A stretch of DNA of 64,000 bases from Pseudoalteromonas sp. MMG007 (GCF_018100985.1 NZ_JAGJEI010000005.1:1-64000), one strand, 5' to 3'; shown: positions 18,202 through 26,079, counted from the first letter of the stretch. Made by a program: numbers and translations. Notes: generated by a model from the sequence alone, not told the origin.

Positions 18202-18900
18202 ATGGCCGGTTTTGATAAGGTGGTTTCTAGTTACGAAGCTGCAATGGCAGGTTTAAAAGATGGCGATACTGTAATTGCTGGTGGTTTTGGCTTATGCGGT
18301 ATTCCTGAGGGCTTAATTAAACACATTAAACAAATGAAAACTAAAGAGCTAACGGTGGTTTCTAATAACTGCGGTGTAGATGACTTTGGATTGGGTATTT
18401 TACTCAAAGACAAACAAATTAAAAAAGTGATTGCCTCATACGTTGGCGAAAACGCCCTGTTCGAACAGCAACTTCTTAGCGGCGAAATTGATGTAGAGCT
18501 TACCCCGCAAGGCACGCTTGCTGAAAAAATGCGTGCAGGCGGTGCGGGTATCCCGGCGTTTTATACCGCAACAGGTTACGGTACGCCAGTTGCTGAGGGT
18601 AAAGAGGTTAAAGAATTTGACGGCCGCCCTTATATTTTAGAAGAGTCCATAACGGGTGAGTTTGCCATTGTAAAAGCATGGAAAGCCGACCGCTTTGGTA
18701 ATTTAGTGTTTAGACACACCGCTATGAACTTTAACCCTATGGCGGCAACAGCAGGTAAAATTACCGTTGCCGAAGTAGAGGAAATTGTAGAACCCGGTGA
18801 GCTTGAGCCCAGCCAAATTCATACCCCAGGTATTTTTGTAAATCGCGTTATTAAGGGTAACTTTGAAAAACGCATTGAACGTGTAACAACACGAGATTAA
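18202..18900 (+). CDS. 3-oxoacid CoA-transferase subunit A
   Basis: A 232-residue alpha subunit of the class I CoA transferases. The N-terminal [19 protein letters not shown] (residues about 21-39) holds the oxyanion and CoA-binding region, followed by [16 protein letters not shown]. With the beta subunit 14 bases downstream it would activate acetoacetate, the LiuE product, using succinyl-CoA, and so feed the carbon back to acetoacetyl-CoA. AGGAG precedes the ATG. It is separated from liuE by 45 bases and is probably in the same operon. The usual name is ScoA or AtoD, depending on the CoA donor, which the sequence does not show. Confidence 0.92.
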   Translation: MAGFDKVVSSYEAAMAGLKDGDTVIAGGFGLCGIPEGLIKHIKQMKTKELTVVSNNCGVDDFGLGILLKDKQIKKVIASYVGENALFEQQLLSGEIDVELTPQGTLAEKMRAGGAGIPAFYTATGYGTPVAEGKEVKEFDGRPYILEESITGEFAIVKAWKADRFGNLVFRHTAMNFNPMAATAGKITVAEVEEIVEPGELEPSQIHTPGIFVNRVIKGNFEKRIERVTTRD

Positions 18901-18914
18901 GCAGGAGCACAGTT

Positions 18915-19571
18915 ATGGCATTATCACGTGAACAAGTTGCAATGCGCGTTGCACAAGAACTACAAGACGGCTACTACGTTAATTTAGGCATAGGAATTCC
19001 GACACTCGTCGCAAACTATGTACCTGATGGCATAGAAGTTATGTTACAGTCCGAAAATGGTCTGTTAGGCATGGGACTATACCCTACTAAAGAAGAATTA
19101 GACGCCGATATGATCAACGCGGGTAAAGAAACCGTGACAGCTGCAACAGGCGCAGCCATATTTAATAGTGCAGATAGTTTTGCCATGATACGGGGTGGTC
19201 ATGTAGACTTAACCGTTCTGGGTGCATTTGAAGTTGACCAGAACGGCAACATTGCGTCGTGGATGATCCCAAAAAAGCTGATTAAAGGCATGGGTGGCGC
19301 GATGGACTTAGTCGCTGGCGCGAAAAATATTGTTGTTACTATGACCCATGCAAGTAAGCATGGTGACTCTAAATTGCTAGAAAACTGCTCATTACCGCTT
19401 ACAGGCGTTAATTGCGTTAAAAAAATAGTAACAGATTTAGCCGTATTAGAAGTTAAAGACGGCGCATTTCATTTATTAGAACGTGCTCCTGGCGTATCAG
19501 TTGATGAAATCATTAGTAAAACAGCAGGTAAACTACTTGTTGACGGTGAAGTACCAGAAATGGTTTTTTAA
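18915..19571 (+). CDS. 3-oxoacid CoA-transferase subunit B
   Basis: A 218-residue beta subunit of a class I CoA transferase. The catalytic glutamate is in LQSENGLLGMG, near residue 50, where it forms the glutamyl-CoA intermediate. GIGIPTLVANYVP near 24 and the conserved GGAMDLVAGAKNIVVTMTH near 127 confirm the family. GCAGGAGCACAG precedes the start. It is the last gene of the operon and is followed by a strong terminator. Confidence 0.93.
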   Translation: MALSREQVAMRVAQELQDGYYVNLGIGIPTLVANYVPDGIEVMLQSENGLLGMGLYPTKEELDADMINAGKETVTAATGAAIFNSADSFAMIRGGHVDLTVLGAFEVDQNGNIASWMIPKKLIKGMGGAMDLVAGAKNIVVTMTHASKHGDSKLLENCSLPLTGVNCVKKIVTDLAVLEVKDGAFHLLERAPGVSVDEIISKTAGKLLVDGEVPEMVF

Positions 19572-19907
19572 ATTATGTTACTGATCACATAAATATAAAT
19601 AGCTTTACCATGTACCGACCTCATTCCCAGTGCCAATGGCGCTGAGTTACCCAAAATCCCTCGCAAGAGGGATTTTTTTTGCTTATTACTGTCTTATTCA
19701 TACATCTGTAGTAAATTTATATCTATAATAGCGTTATATATAAAATGTAAGCGCTTAGATTAATTGCACTAATTTGTAGATAGTCTGCACCTTTTTTGTG
19801 AACTAGCGCCAGTTTTATTTTTAACTATATGATATTATTATATTAAATAGTTGGTTCGATTTTTGCCTTACATAGGCGTCTTAATAAATTAAATAATACT
19901 GGAAAAC
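19572..19907. other. intergenic region after the leucine operon
   Basis: It holds the operon terminator at 19656-19680. The remaining AT-rich sequence (19681-19907) should carry the promoter of the LysR gene. I see no clear operator or additional gene. Confidence 0.5.
19656..19680 (+). terminator. terminator of the leucine-degradation operon
   Basis: ATCCCTC (19656-19662) and GAGGGAT (19667-19673) form a perfect seven-base-pair stem with a GCAA tetraloop, followed by eight T residues. It is a textbook intrinsic terminator 85 bases after the CoA-transferase stop. Confidence 0.92.
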
Positions 19908-20789
19908 ATGCAAACTCCTATACGTGGCCTCCGCTCTTTTTGCTTTGCAGCAAGAAGTTTAAGTTTTAAGCATGCAGCCAATGAGCTGTATTTAACGCCG
20001 TCTGCGGTAAGCCATCAAATAAAACAACTTGAGGAACAACTTGGAATAGAGCTATTCCAACGTAAAACACGCTCTATTAGTTTAACTACAGCAGGTAAAA
20101 ACTTTTTTGATGCTATATCGCCCATTATTAGCACTCTAGAGGGCACTATTAATGAGTTTAGCCAAATGCAACAAAATACTAATTTAACAATTACGTTGCC
20201 TGAATTTTTTGCTAGCGAATTGCTCATGCCAAAGCTAAGTGAGTGGACATCAGAGCATCCTAATATAAACTTGCAAATGGATACGCTAAAGACTCGCAAA
20301 GAGTTAACCCGCCATAGCGATTTATCTATTGTTTTATCATCGAGTAAACCCACCGAAGGCTTAGCTACAGAGCTATTTAATCTTGAATATATACCTGCTT
20401 GTAATGAAAAGCTTTTAAAGCAATGGAAAGATGATCATTGCCAAGCGCTTAATCAAGTACCGCTTATTCTACATAAAGCACGCCCGTGGGCATGGCATCA
20501 ATGGGCGGAAAAAGCAGGGATTGATGACTTCTCGCCTTCACAAATCATTCAAATAGACAGCATGTTTGGTGTAGCCCGTGCAGCGCAGCAAGGTATCGGT
20601 ATTTCACTTATTCCATTACCCATTAGCCAAAGCTGGCTTGATGAACAATGGTTATATAAATTATTTGAACGACCACTTACCACTAAAGATAAATATTACT
20701 TAGTACAGCATGAAACTAACACACCTAATCCTGCGTTAGATCTGTTTGCTAAATGGGTGGTATCTACATTTCGAAAAATCCAAAATTAA
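19908..20789 (+). CDS. LysR-family transcriptional regulator
   Basis: A 293-residue LysR-type regulator. The helix-turn-helix (residues about 7-60) contains FAARSLSFKHAANELYLT and SAVSHQIKQLEEQLGIELF, typical of the GcvA-like branch. The C-terminal part is the usual periplasmic-binding-protein-like effector domain. It stands alone between a terminator and the repeat region. No divergently oriented gene lies next to it, so its target cannot be guessed from position. It may simply regulate itself and a distant locus. Confidence 0.9.
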   Translation: MQTPIRGLRSFCFAARSLSFKHAANELYLTPSAVSHQIKQLEEQLGIELFQRKTRSISLTTAGKNFFDAISPIISTLEGTINEFSQMQQNTNLTITLPEFFASELLMPKLSEWTSEHPNINLQMDTLKTRKELTRHSDLSIVLSSSKPTEGLATELFNLEYIPACNEKLLKQWKDDHCQALNQVPLILHKARPWAWHQWAEKAGIDDFSPSQIIQIDSMFGVARAAQQGIGISLIPLPISQSWLDEQWLYKLFERPLTTKDKYYLVQHETNTPNPALDLFAKWVVSTFRKIQN

Positions 20790-21120
20790 CTTATGCAGGG
20801 CGGCGAGCGCTTAAAATACGCAATACTACTTTTTAGTTATTTTAAAATAGTTGCCTAATCTTCGCCCTTCTCTCCTCGTTAAATAAACTTTTATTATACT
20901 TATAAAAATCATCATTATAGCCTCGCGAGTTAGACTAAAGTCTATAGCTTAATTTTTTTCACTTATTAGTTTTATTTTTATCGTTTGTCGAGCTGCTACG
21001 TTTATTTTAAAGTTAATTTATCGAAAGCAAACAATGAAATACTTTAATTTTATTTATTGTTTTGCTCCAAATAAATGCAACCTTTTTGGATGTGATAGCT
21101 CTAACTAGGTAAGAAAAGAA
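20790..21120. other. gene-free AT-rich region before the tandem repeats
   Basis: About 330 AT-rich bases with no convincing ORF or known RNA. A loose inverted repeat, GCAAACAAT near 21027 with ATTGTTTTGC near 21056, is visible. A promoter for the tandem units should lie near the right end. I see only a weak -10 (TATATT) inside the first unit itself. Confidence 0.4.
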
Positions 21121-21200
21121 TCTTATATTGTGTGTGTAAGATGTTGTCAGTGTGAAAAAGCAGTTCAAGTTAGGTGGTGACTTGGTTTGGACTGTTTTTT
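21121..21200 (+). ncRNA. candidate small structured RNA, copy 1
   Basis: A conserved 5' part (with a possible small stem TCTTAT / GTAAGA) is followed by a 15-bp stem. Its arms are 21161-21175 and 21180-21194, with loop GGTG. Several G-T pairs occur and six T residues follow (21195-21200). An A-run before the stem pairs with the T-run. The unit therefore has the shape of a short RNA ending in an intrinsic terminator. Expression is not shown by the sequence. Confidence 0.5.
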
Positions 21201-21252
21201 ATTCCACCAATACCACGCAATAAATTAATTAGCTACTGTGTAGCAAACCAAA

Positions 21253-21332
21253 TCTTATATTGTGTGTGTAAGATGTTGTCAGTGTGAAAAAGCAGTTCAG
21301 GTCAGGTGGTGACTTGGTTTGGACTGTTTTTT
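21253..21332 (+). ncRNA. candidate small structured RNA, copy 2
   Basis: The 5' part is identical to copy 1. The stem arms at 21293-21307 and 21312-21326 pair at all 15 positions around GGTG, followed by a T-run. Relative to copy 1 the left arm has two substitutions (A-T to G-T and T-G to C-G pairs) and both keep pairing. Confidence 0.5.
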
Positions 21333-21384
21333 ATTCCACCAGCACCATGCAATAAATAAATTAGCTACTGTGTAGCAAACCAAA

Positions 21385-21466
21385 TCTTATATTGTGTGTG
21401 TAAGATGTTGTCAGTGTGAAAGGCGGTTCATATGAGGTGGTGACCTTATATGGGCCGTTTTTATTT
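21385..21466 (+). ncRNA. candidate small structured RNA, copy 3 (divergent stem)
   Basis: The same conserved 5' part is followed by a very different stem. The arms 21424-21438 and 21443-21457 still pair at all 15 positions with the same GGTG loop and a T-rich tail. At least three positions show double, pair-preserving changes against copy 1 (A-T to G-C, A-T to T-A, T-G to G-T). The 3' segment seen in copies 1 and 2 is missing, and the next gene's stop codon follows at 21475. Confidence 0.5.
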
Positions 21467-21474
21467 TTGGCTTA

Positions 21475-22209
21475 TTATTCTATCATTATGTGGTGCTTGC
21501 GCTTCAATGCATTAATCTCTTCTGTATTTTCTTTTAAAAAAATATCAAATTTGTGAACTACTTCAGGGTAATTAACACTCGATAGCTTATAAGCTTGCTT
21601 AGCTATAGGTAGATGATGCTGAAAATACACAGGATCAACCACGTCAAAAAATTCTTTGATGTTGTAGGTAAGCACGTTATGTGAAATATAGATGCAATTA
21701 ATACGCTTTTTATAAAGTAAATAAATCATATCGAGTACACTTTCAGACTCTACAATACGCACATTAGCTTTATTAGTTAAACTAGGGATACCTTGTAAGG
21801 TAAACCCCCTCACTTTGCCAATAATTTTGCAATCGCCTAAGCTGATATTTTCTTTTAATGAAGCAATGCCAGTATGCGGAACAATTAAATCCTGTGAATA
21901 ATTGATACTAACCTGCTGTTTTAATTTATAAGGTTTTTGCCAGTTAGGGTTATCAGGATATTTAAAATCTACACGTTGGTGTTCAACAAATTCTTTGTAA
22001 AGCCTTGGGATAGGTAACGTATAAAACTCAAACTGTATATTGTTTTGTTTAGCAAACAACTCTAAAAGTGCACGACTAAAACCCGTATATACTTGCATGG
22101 TGGTCATACTGCCATCATAAAATGGCAGATACTCGATATTCTCCACACCAACCACATATTTCTTTTTAGGCTCTGCAATAGTATTACCGCAAGCTAGTAT
22201 AGTGGTCAT
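21475..22209 (-). CDS. periplasmic solute-binding protein, family 3-like, with damaged 5' end
   Basis: A protein of about 244 residues resembling the small extracellular solute-binding proteins of the amino-acid ABC type (VVGVENIEYLPFYDG, GFSRALLELFAKQNNIQFEF). Many Alteromonadales carry such orphan proteins without transporter genes next to them. The first ATG in frame (22207-22209) lies inside what looks like a signal peptide: the upstream codons of the same frame read IIKTLTFLLS and continue into MTTILACG, a lipobox-like end. No ATG, GTG or TTG start exists there in frame. An ATG-GTG start sits one base out of frame just upstream. So either an ATT start is used or a one-base frameshift has broken the export signal. 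No permease or ATPase lies nearby. Confidence 0.65.
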   Translation of the reverse strand: MTTILACGNTIAEPKKKYVVGVENIEYLPFYDGSMTTMQVYTGFSRALLELFAKQNNIQFEFYTLPIPRLYKEFVEHQRVDFKYPDNPNWQKPYKLKQQVSINYSQDLIVPHTGIASLKENISLGDCKIIGKVRGFTLQGIPSLTNKANVRIVESESVLDMIYLLYKKRINCIYISHNVLTYNIKEFFDVVDPVYFQHHLPIAKQAYKLSSVNYPEVVHKFDIFLKENTEEINALKRKHHIMIE

Positions 22210-22401
22210 AGAAAGTAAAAACGTGAGTGTTTTAATAATTCACCATTATCGAAGATTTTATATTAGTTTAGGTTTACTTACCGTTACCTGCCAACTTGAA
22301 TAACTAAATTTATTAACTCAAATGTAATTATAGGTATTTGACATCATTTAACAGCTTCTAGTTTATTACAGATTGTAAAATCACCATTTGATCACGGTAA
22401 T

Positions 22402-22441
22402 AAAGAGCTTGGTATTAGCATGAGTAAATACCAAGCTCTTT
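22402..22441 (-). terminator. terminator after the methionine sulfoxide reductase gene
   Basis: AAAGAGCTTGGTATT (22402-22416) pairs perfectly with AATACCAAGCTCTTT (22427-22441) around a ten-base loop. It lies ten bases downstream of the msr stop on the minus strand. The tail on that side is TTTATTA, so termination is plausible; the plus-strand side is similar. Confidence 0.75.
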
Positions 22442-22450
22442 TACAATTAC

Positions 22451-23740
22451 TTAAGAATTATCACGAGGGACAAATTCTAGCACTGTCGCATTTATACAGT
22501 AACGGTCTGTGCCTCTTGGCCCCTCTCCAGGGAATAAATGCCCAAGGTGAATACCTGTGCTTTTAGATTTGAGTTCTATGCGCTGCATACCCCAACTACT
22601 ATCATCATGCTGAGTGACACTATTTTTTACTGGATGCTTAAATGATAACCAACCTGTACCTGAGTTAAATCTATCGCGTGTATCAAATAATGGCTCTCCA
22701 CTTAACTTATCTACAAATACACCATCAGGCGTATTTTTAAACGCTTTATATTCCTTGCAGTAAGGTCGATCCGTTCTTGCATTAAATGCCACTCTATATG
22801 CATCACTTTTACCCAGTTTGAAAGCACCTAGCGCTTTATAAAACTCTTTTGGGCTTGCATAACCTTGACGGCTATATACTTCTTCACCATTTTCTAAAAA
22901 AAGTATCGTAGGCGTAGCCCACGTTGCCGATTTAATCTTTAAACCTTCAAGCTGATCTGCATGACGAAACGACATAGGCACTGTGCCTTTATAATCGTTA
23001 GCGACTGTTTTTTTAAACTTTTCACAGTATGGGCAGTACTCTCGTGAATCAAGAACAACAATTTGCTTGCCTGTTAATAACATAGCGTTATCAACTTTTT
23101 CGGTTGGTTTTTTATTAAAAACTACACCGGTAGAATGATCAGGGCAATAACCATTTGGGTTCTTTTCAAGGTAATTTTGGTGATACTCTTCGGCTGAGAC
23201 AAACCCTTCAAGCGGTTTAATTTGTGTGGTAATTTTGCCATAACTAGCGTCTGTTAATAGTTGCTGATACTGCGACTTAACTTGCTTAGCAATTTCGGCT
23301 TGTTTATCTGAAGTAGTTAAAATAATTGAGCGATACTGTGTGCCTACGTCGTTACCTTGACGATTTTTTTGCGTTGGGTCGTGACTTTCAAAGTAAGTTT
23401 TAAGTAAAGCCTCTGATGAAATAATATTACTGTTATACATAACTTGTACAACTTCAGCGTAATTATTTTCGTCAAACCGTCGTGATTGATCAGTTATGTT
23501 TTTATACGTTGCTTTAAAGCCATTTCCATCGGCATAACCCGACTCTGCATTAATAACACCATTTAGCGCTTCGTAACGCTTTTCAGCCCCCCAAAAACAC
23601 CCTGAGCCTAGTACTATGGTTTCAACATGCTTTGTGGCTTCTAAATTACTGTGTTCTACTTTTTCCATCGATAAAGCAAAACTGCCTGCGCTAAATATAA
23701 TAGCAGCGCCTGATAAATATAATAAATGCTGGTGTTTCAT
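22451..23740 (-). CDS. fused methionine sulfoxide reductase MsrA-thioredoxin-MsrB
   Basis: A 429-residue exported or membrane-anchored enzyme that repairs oxidised methionine (both S and R sulfoxides). The order is: N-terminal hydrophobic signal (residues about 6-24), MsrA domain with the catalytic cysteine in GSGCFWGAEKRYEAL near 46, a thioredoxin-like domain with CPYC near 235 and the cis-proline ATPTILF near 275, and a C-terminal MsrB domain with SGTGWLSF and the catalytic RYCINATVLEFVP near the end. The MsrB zinc-binding CxxC pairs are absent. The start at 23738-23740 is preferred over an ATG six codons upstream because AGAGG lies seven bases before it. In Neisseria PilB the thioredoxin domain comes first; here it sits between the two reductases. 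Confidence 0.93.
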   Translation of the reverse strand: MKHQHLLYLSGAAIIFSAGSFALSMEKVEHSNLEATKHVETIVLGSGCFWGAEKRYEALNGVINAESGYADGNGFKATYKNITDQSRRFDENNYAEVVQVMYNSNIISSEALLKTYFESHDPTQKNRQGNDVGTQYRSIILTTSDKQAEIAKQVKSQYQQLLTDASYGKITTQIKPLEGFVSAEEYHQNYLEKNPNGYCPDHSTGVVFNKKPTEKVDNAMLLTGKQIVVLDSREYCPYCEKFKKTVANDYKGTVPMSFRHADQLEGLKIKSATWATPTILFLENGEEVYSRQGYASPKEFYKALGAFKLGKSDAYRVAFNARTDRPYCKEYKAFKNTPDGVFVDKLSGEPLFDTRDRFNSGTGWLSFKHPVKNSVTQHDDSSWGMQRIELKSKSTGIHLGHLFPGEGPRGTDRYCINATVLEFVPRDNS

Positions 23741-23935
23741 AAAATGCCTCTTAAACATGTACGTGCTAAGTAAGACCTCCTTATCGTGTTTTTAATTTCA
23801 TTAATACGATTATAAGTACACAGAGTTCAGGTTAGCTTGCAGGATTTATTTATGCCTATTCATTCATCGCAACACTATGAACTAATTAATTTATCTGTGT
23901 TAGCGTTAGAATATGTTGTTTTAATCAGGTTATTT

Positions 23936-24604
23936 ATGAGTCAGATCCCTACCCTTTATGCATTAAGTAACAGCTCATTACTCTTTGATGCATCGCATTT
24001 AGAACCAAATAACGTACTCTCAATCCAAAAAAAAATTTGGACACTAGCAGAATATTGCAAGCAAAGCGGCGATTTTACTGATTTGGTACCCGCGATGAAT
24101 TCTCTTACTTTGTATTTAAAAGATGCCCAAAATTTAAATAAATGGCAAAAAGCGCTGTTAACTACTTGGAATGACATAAAAAGCACATCTTTTAAATTCC
24201 AGCATCATAAAATTAATACAGTTTATAACGGCGAAGATTTAGCCTACGTCGCACAATATAATAATTTAACCACTGAAGATGTTATCAACATTCATAGTAA
24301 AACCCATTACCACGTTTTATTTTTAGGTTTTCAACCCGGATTTGCTTACTTACATGGCCTTGATAAACGTTTACACACGCCTAGGCGCAGTGAGCCCCGC
24401 ACAAAGGTGCCAAAAGGTTCTGTAGCCATTGGAGCTGACAAAACAGCTATTTACCCTGCTGACACTCCTGGTGGTTGGCATATTATTGGCCAGACTAGCA
24501 CTCAATTATTCGACCACACTTTACAAACACCTTGTTTAATTAATCCCGGAGATACGCTTGAGTTTGTTCCGTGTAGTTTAAGTGAGGATATTACCCATGA
24601 TTAA
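23936..24604 (+). CDS. pxpB: 5-oxoprolinase subunit PxpB (KipI-like)
   Basis: A 222-residue protein of the KipI/PxpB family. With PxpC and PxpA it forms the prokaryotic ATP-dependent 5-oxoprolinase, which opens 5-oxoproline to glutamate. The family signature HYHVLFLGFQPGFAYLHGLD is near residue 120, and the RRSEPRTKVPKGSVAIGADK segment follows, then YPADTPGGWHIIG. The start at ATG 23936 has AGG upstream and matches the family length; the frame is open for 33 more codons without family similarity. It overlaps pxpC by eight bases. pxpA is not present in the window. Confidence 0.93.
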   Translation: MSQIPTLYALSNSSLLFDASHLEPNNVLSIQKKIWTLAEYCKQSGDFTDLVPAMNSLTLYLKDAQNLNKWQKALLTTWNDIKSTSFKFQHHKINTVYNGEDLAYVAQYNNLTTEDVINIHSKTHYHVLFLGFQPGFAYLHGLDKRLHTPRRSEPRTKVPKGSVAIGADKTAIYPADTPGGWHIIGQTSTQLFDHTLQTPCLINPGDTLEFVPCSLSEDITHD

Positions 24605-25529
24605 AGTGATAAAGCCAGGCGTGCAATTAAGCATACAAGATCTTGGTCGAACAGGTTATAGGCACTTAGGGGTAAGTAAAACAGGCAGTTTAGATCCCTA
24701 CGCACAAGTGATTGCTAATCGTTTGATAAATAATAACGACAATGACGCAGTACTTGAGATTACTGTTGGCTTATGCGAGTTGGCGTTTTTATGCAGCACC
24801 GAAATAGCACTTCATGGTGCCGACTTACAAGCAAGCATAGATGGTAAACCAATTTACCCAGGCTGGAGTTATAAAGTTAGGGCCAACCAAACTATATGCT
24901 TTAATACAGGACGCGCAGGATTGAGAGCCTATTTAGCGGTTAAAGGTGGTATTAAAACACCGGTAATTATGCATTCGCGCGCTACTGATTTAAATGCTTC
25001 TTTTGGTGGGCTTAATGGCAAAGCGCTAAGCGCAGGCGATATTTTACCAATAGACGAATACATTAATAATAACTTTAAACAAACAGGTGCGTTAGCCCCC
25101 CCTAAACGACAAATAATTAGAGTTTACGCAAGCCCACATACCCACATTCTTGGGAATGTTATTGCGGATGTTTTTATAAATACACGCTTTAAGGTGTCTT
25201 ATAATAGCAACCGCATGGGAGTCAAGCTGGAAAATGCAGTCAACTCACTGACACATACTCACTCACTACCATCAATTGGCGTTAGCCCAGGTAGCATACA
25301 ATTACCACCAAATGGTGATCCTATTGTATTACTAAATGACGCTCAAACTACTGGTGGCTATCCTTTACTTGGGACTGTGATAGAAGCAGATCTTCATCAA
25401 TTTGCACAATTTAGACCGGGTGATTTAGTAAAGTTTGAATACGTTACTATTGAAGATGCAGCTAAAGCGAAGCACAAATTGAGTGGCCATTTAGAACAAT
25501 TAAAAATTGCACTAAAAAATAAAAAGTAA
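24597..25529 (+). CDS. pxpC: 5-oxoprolinase subunit PxpC (biotin-dependent carboxylase-like)
   Basis: A 310-residue protein of the KipA/PxpC family. IKPGVQLSIQDLGRTGYRHLG at the N-terminus, GSLDPYAQVIANRLINN near residue 37 and SNRMGVKLEN near 207 are family hallmarks, as is SPGSIQLPPNGDPIVLLNDAQ near 233. The start at ATG 24597 overlaps the pxpB stop, so the two are translated together and act as one complex. Older annotations call this family urea amidolyase-related or allophanate hydrolase subunit 2; the 5-oxoprolinase role is the established one. Confidence 0.93.
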   Translation: MIKVIKPGVQLSIQDLGRTGYRHLGVSKTGSLDPYAQVIANRLINNNDNDAVLEITVGLCELAFLCSTEIALHGADLQASIDGKPIYPGWSYKVRANQTICFNTGRAGLRAYLAVKGGIKTPVIMHSRATDLNASFGGLNGKALSAGDILPIDEYINNNFKQTGALAPPKRQIIRVYASPHTHILGNVIADVFINTRFKVSYNSNRMGVKLENAVNSLTHTHSLPSIGVSPGSIQLPPNGDPIVLLNDAQTTGGYPLLGTVIEADLHQFAQFRPGDLVKFEYVTIEDAAKAKHKLSGHLEQLKIALKNKK

Positions 25530-25579
25530 CTTGTCTTGAAAGTGCCTCATGTTTAATTTGAGTTATTGGCTGCTTAATA

Positions 25580-25615
25580 ACATATATTTTGTAATTGGCT
25601 TTACAAAATATATGT
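25580..25615. repeat. perfect 15-bp inverted repeat downstream of pxpC
   Basis: ACATATATTTTGTAA (25580-25594) is followed by a six-base loop and its exact complement (25601-25615). Further out, AAGTGCC near 25541 and GGCACTT near 25636 are also complementary, so about 100 bases can fold into one long arm. There is no T-run directly after it. It may be a transcript-end structure or the remnant of a small mobile element. Confidence 0.7.
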
Positions 25616-25805
25616 TTGAACTATATAACCAAGGCACTTTTAATTAAAGGTCACAGCATAAGCCTTGCCCATTAAGTGGTATTTGGAATGCACAGCGAAT
25701 ACTAGAACCCATAAATGGCTCCTTGTAAGTAAGCTTTAATATTATTAATGCACACTTTTTAGATTTAAATTTGATGGTTAATTTGTATTTGCCTTCTATA
25801 CATCA

Positions 25806-25822
25806 TGCACCACAATGGTGCT
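25806..25822 (+). promoter_or_regulatory. possible NtrC-type binding site upstream of asnB
   Basis: TGCACCACAATGGTGCT fits the enteric NtrC consensus TGCACC-N5-GGTGCA with one mismatch at the last base. It lies about 260 bases before asnB, a nitrogen-assimilation gene. Further copies of the half-site TTGGTGCA follow near 25930 and 25953. I could not find a convincing sigma-54 promoter between them and the gene, so the role is tentative. Confidence 0.35.
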
Positions 25823-26079
25823 GAAATTATGTGTAAATATCCCATATAAACACGCTCAAGCTCACGATAGCTCAAGCTTTGAACAGCAATAATGGTGTAA
25901 AAACAATCATTGCAACCACGTTTTAACCTTTTTGGTGCACTCAACTCTGCCTTGGTGCATAAATTATTCTCAATTAATTGTAAAAGCAGTGTGACTTGAG
26001 TAATTATTTCTGATAAAACAAGGTTTCGCAGCATCGCAAAGTTGCCTTGCCGCACACATAATAGGAATGAGGAGTTACT

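Larger units (their letters stand above)
21121..21466 (+). repeat. tandem array of a 132-bp structured unit
   Basis: Copies begin at 21121, 21253 and 21385, exactly 132 bases apart. Copies 1 and 2 are full length and differ at only a few positions; copy 3 stops after its hairpin at about 21466. The first 38 or so bases, from TCTTATATTGTGTGTGTAAG onwards, are identical in all three. Copies 1 and 2 also carry a small hairpin GCTAC-TGT-GTAGC at 21232-21244 and 21364-21376. No copy encodes a protein of any length. The unit is long and has no spacer variety, so this is not a CRISPR array. Confidence 0.9.
25530..26079. other. 550-bp non-coding region before asnB
   Basis: It holds a perfect 15-bp inverted repeat (25580-25615) with outer repeats, and an NtrC-like dyad (25806-25822), both listed separately. 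A minus-strand open frame of 96 codons (25765-26055) has no recognisable start signal or family and is not reported as a gene. A good ribosome site (GGAATGAGGAG) precedes asnB. Confidence 0.6.

Noticed and set aside
21121-21466. Possible CRISPR array (regular direct repeats).
   Set aside because: The unit is 132 bp with two near-identical full copies and no unique spacers of 30-40 bp; no cas genes are in the window.
25765-26055. Minus-strand ORF of 96 codons upstream of asnB.
   Set aside because: No ribosome site, no recognisable domain, composition unlike the neighbours, and it overlaps the probable asnB control region.
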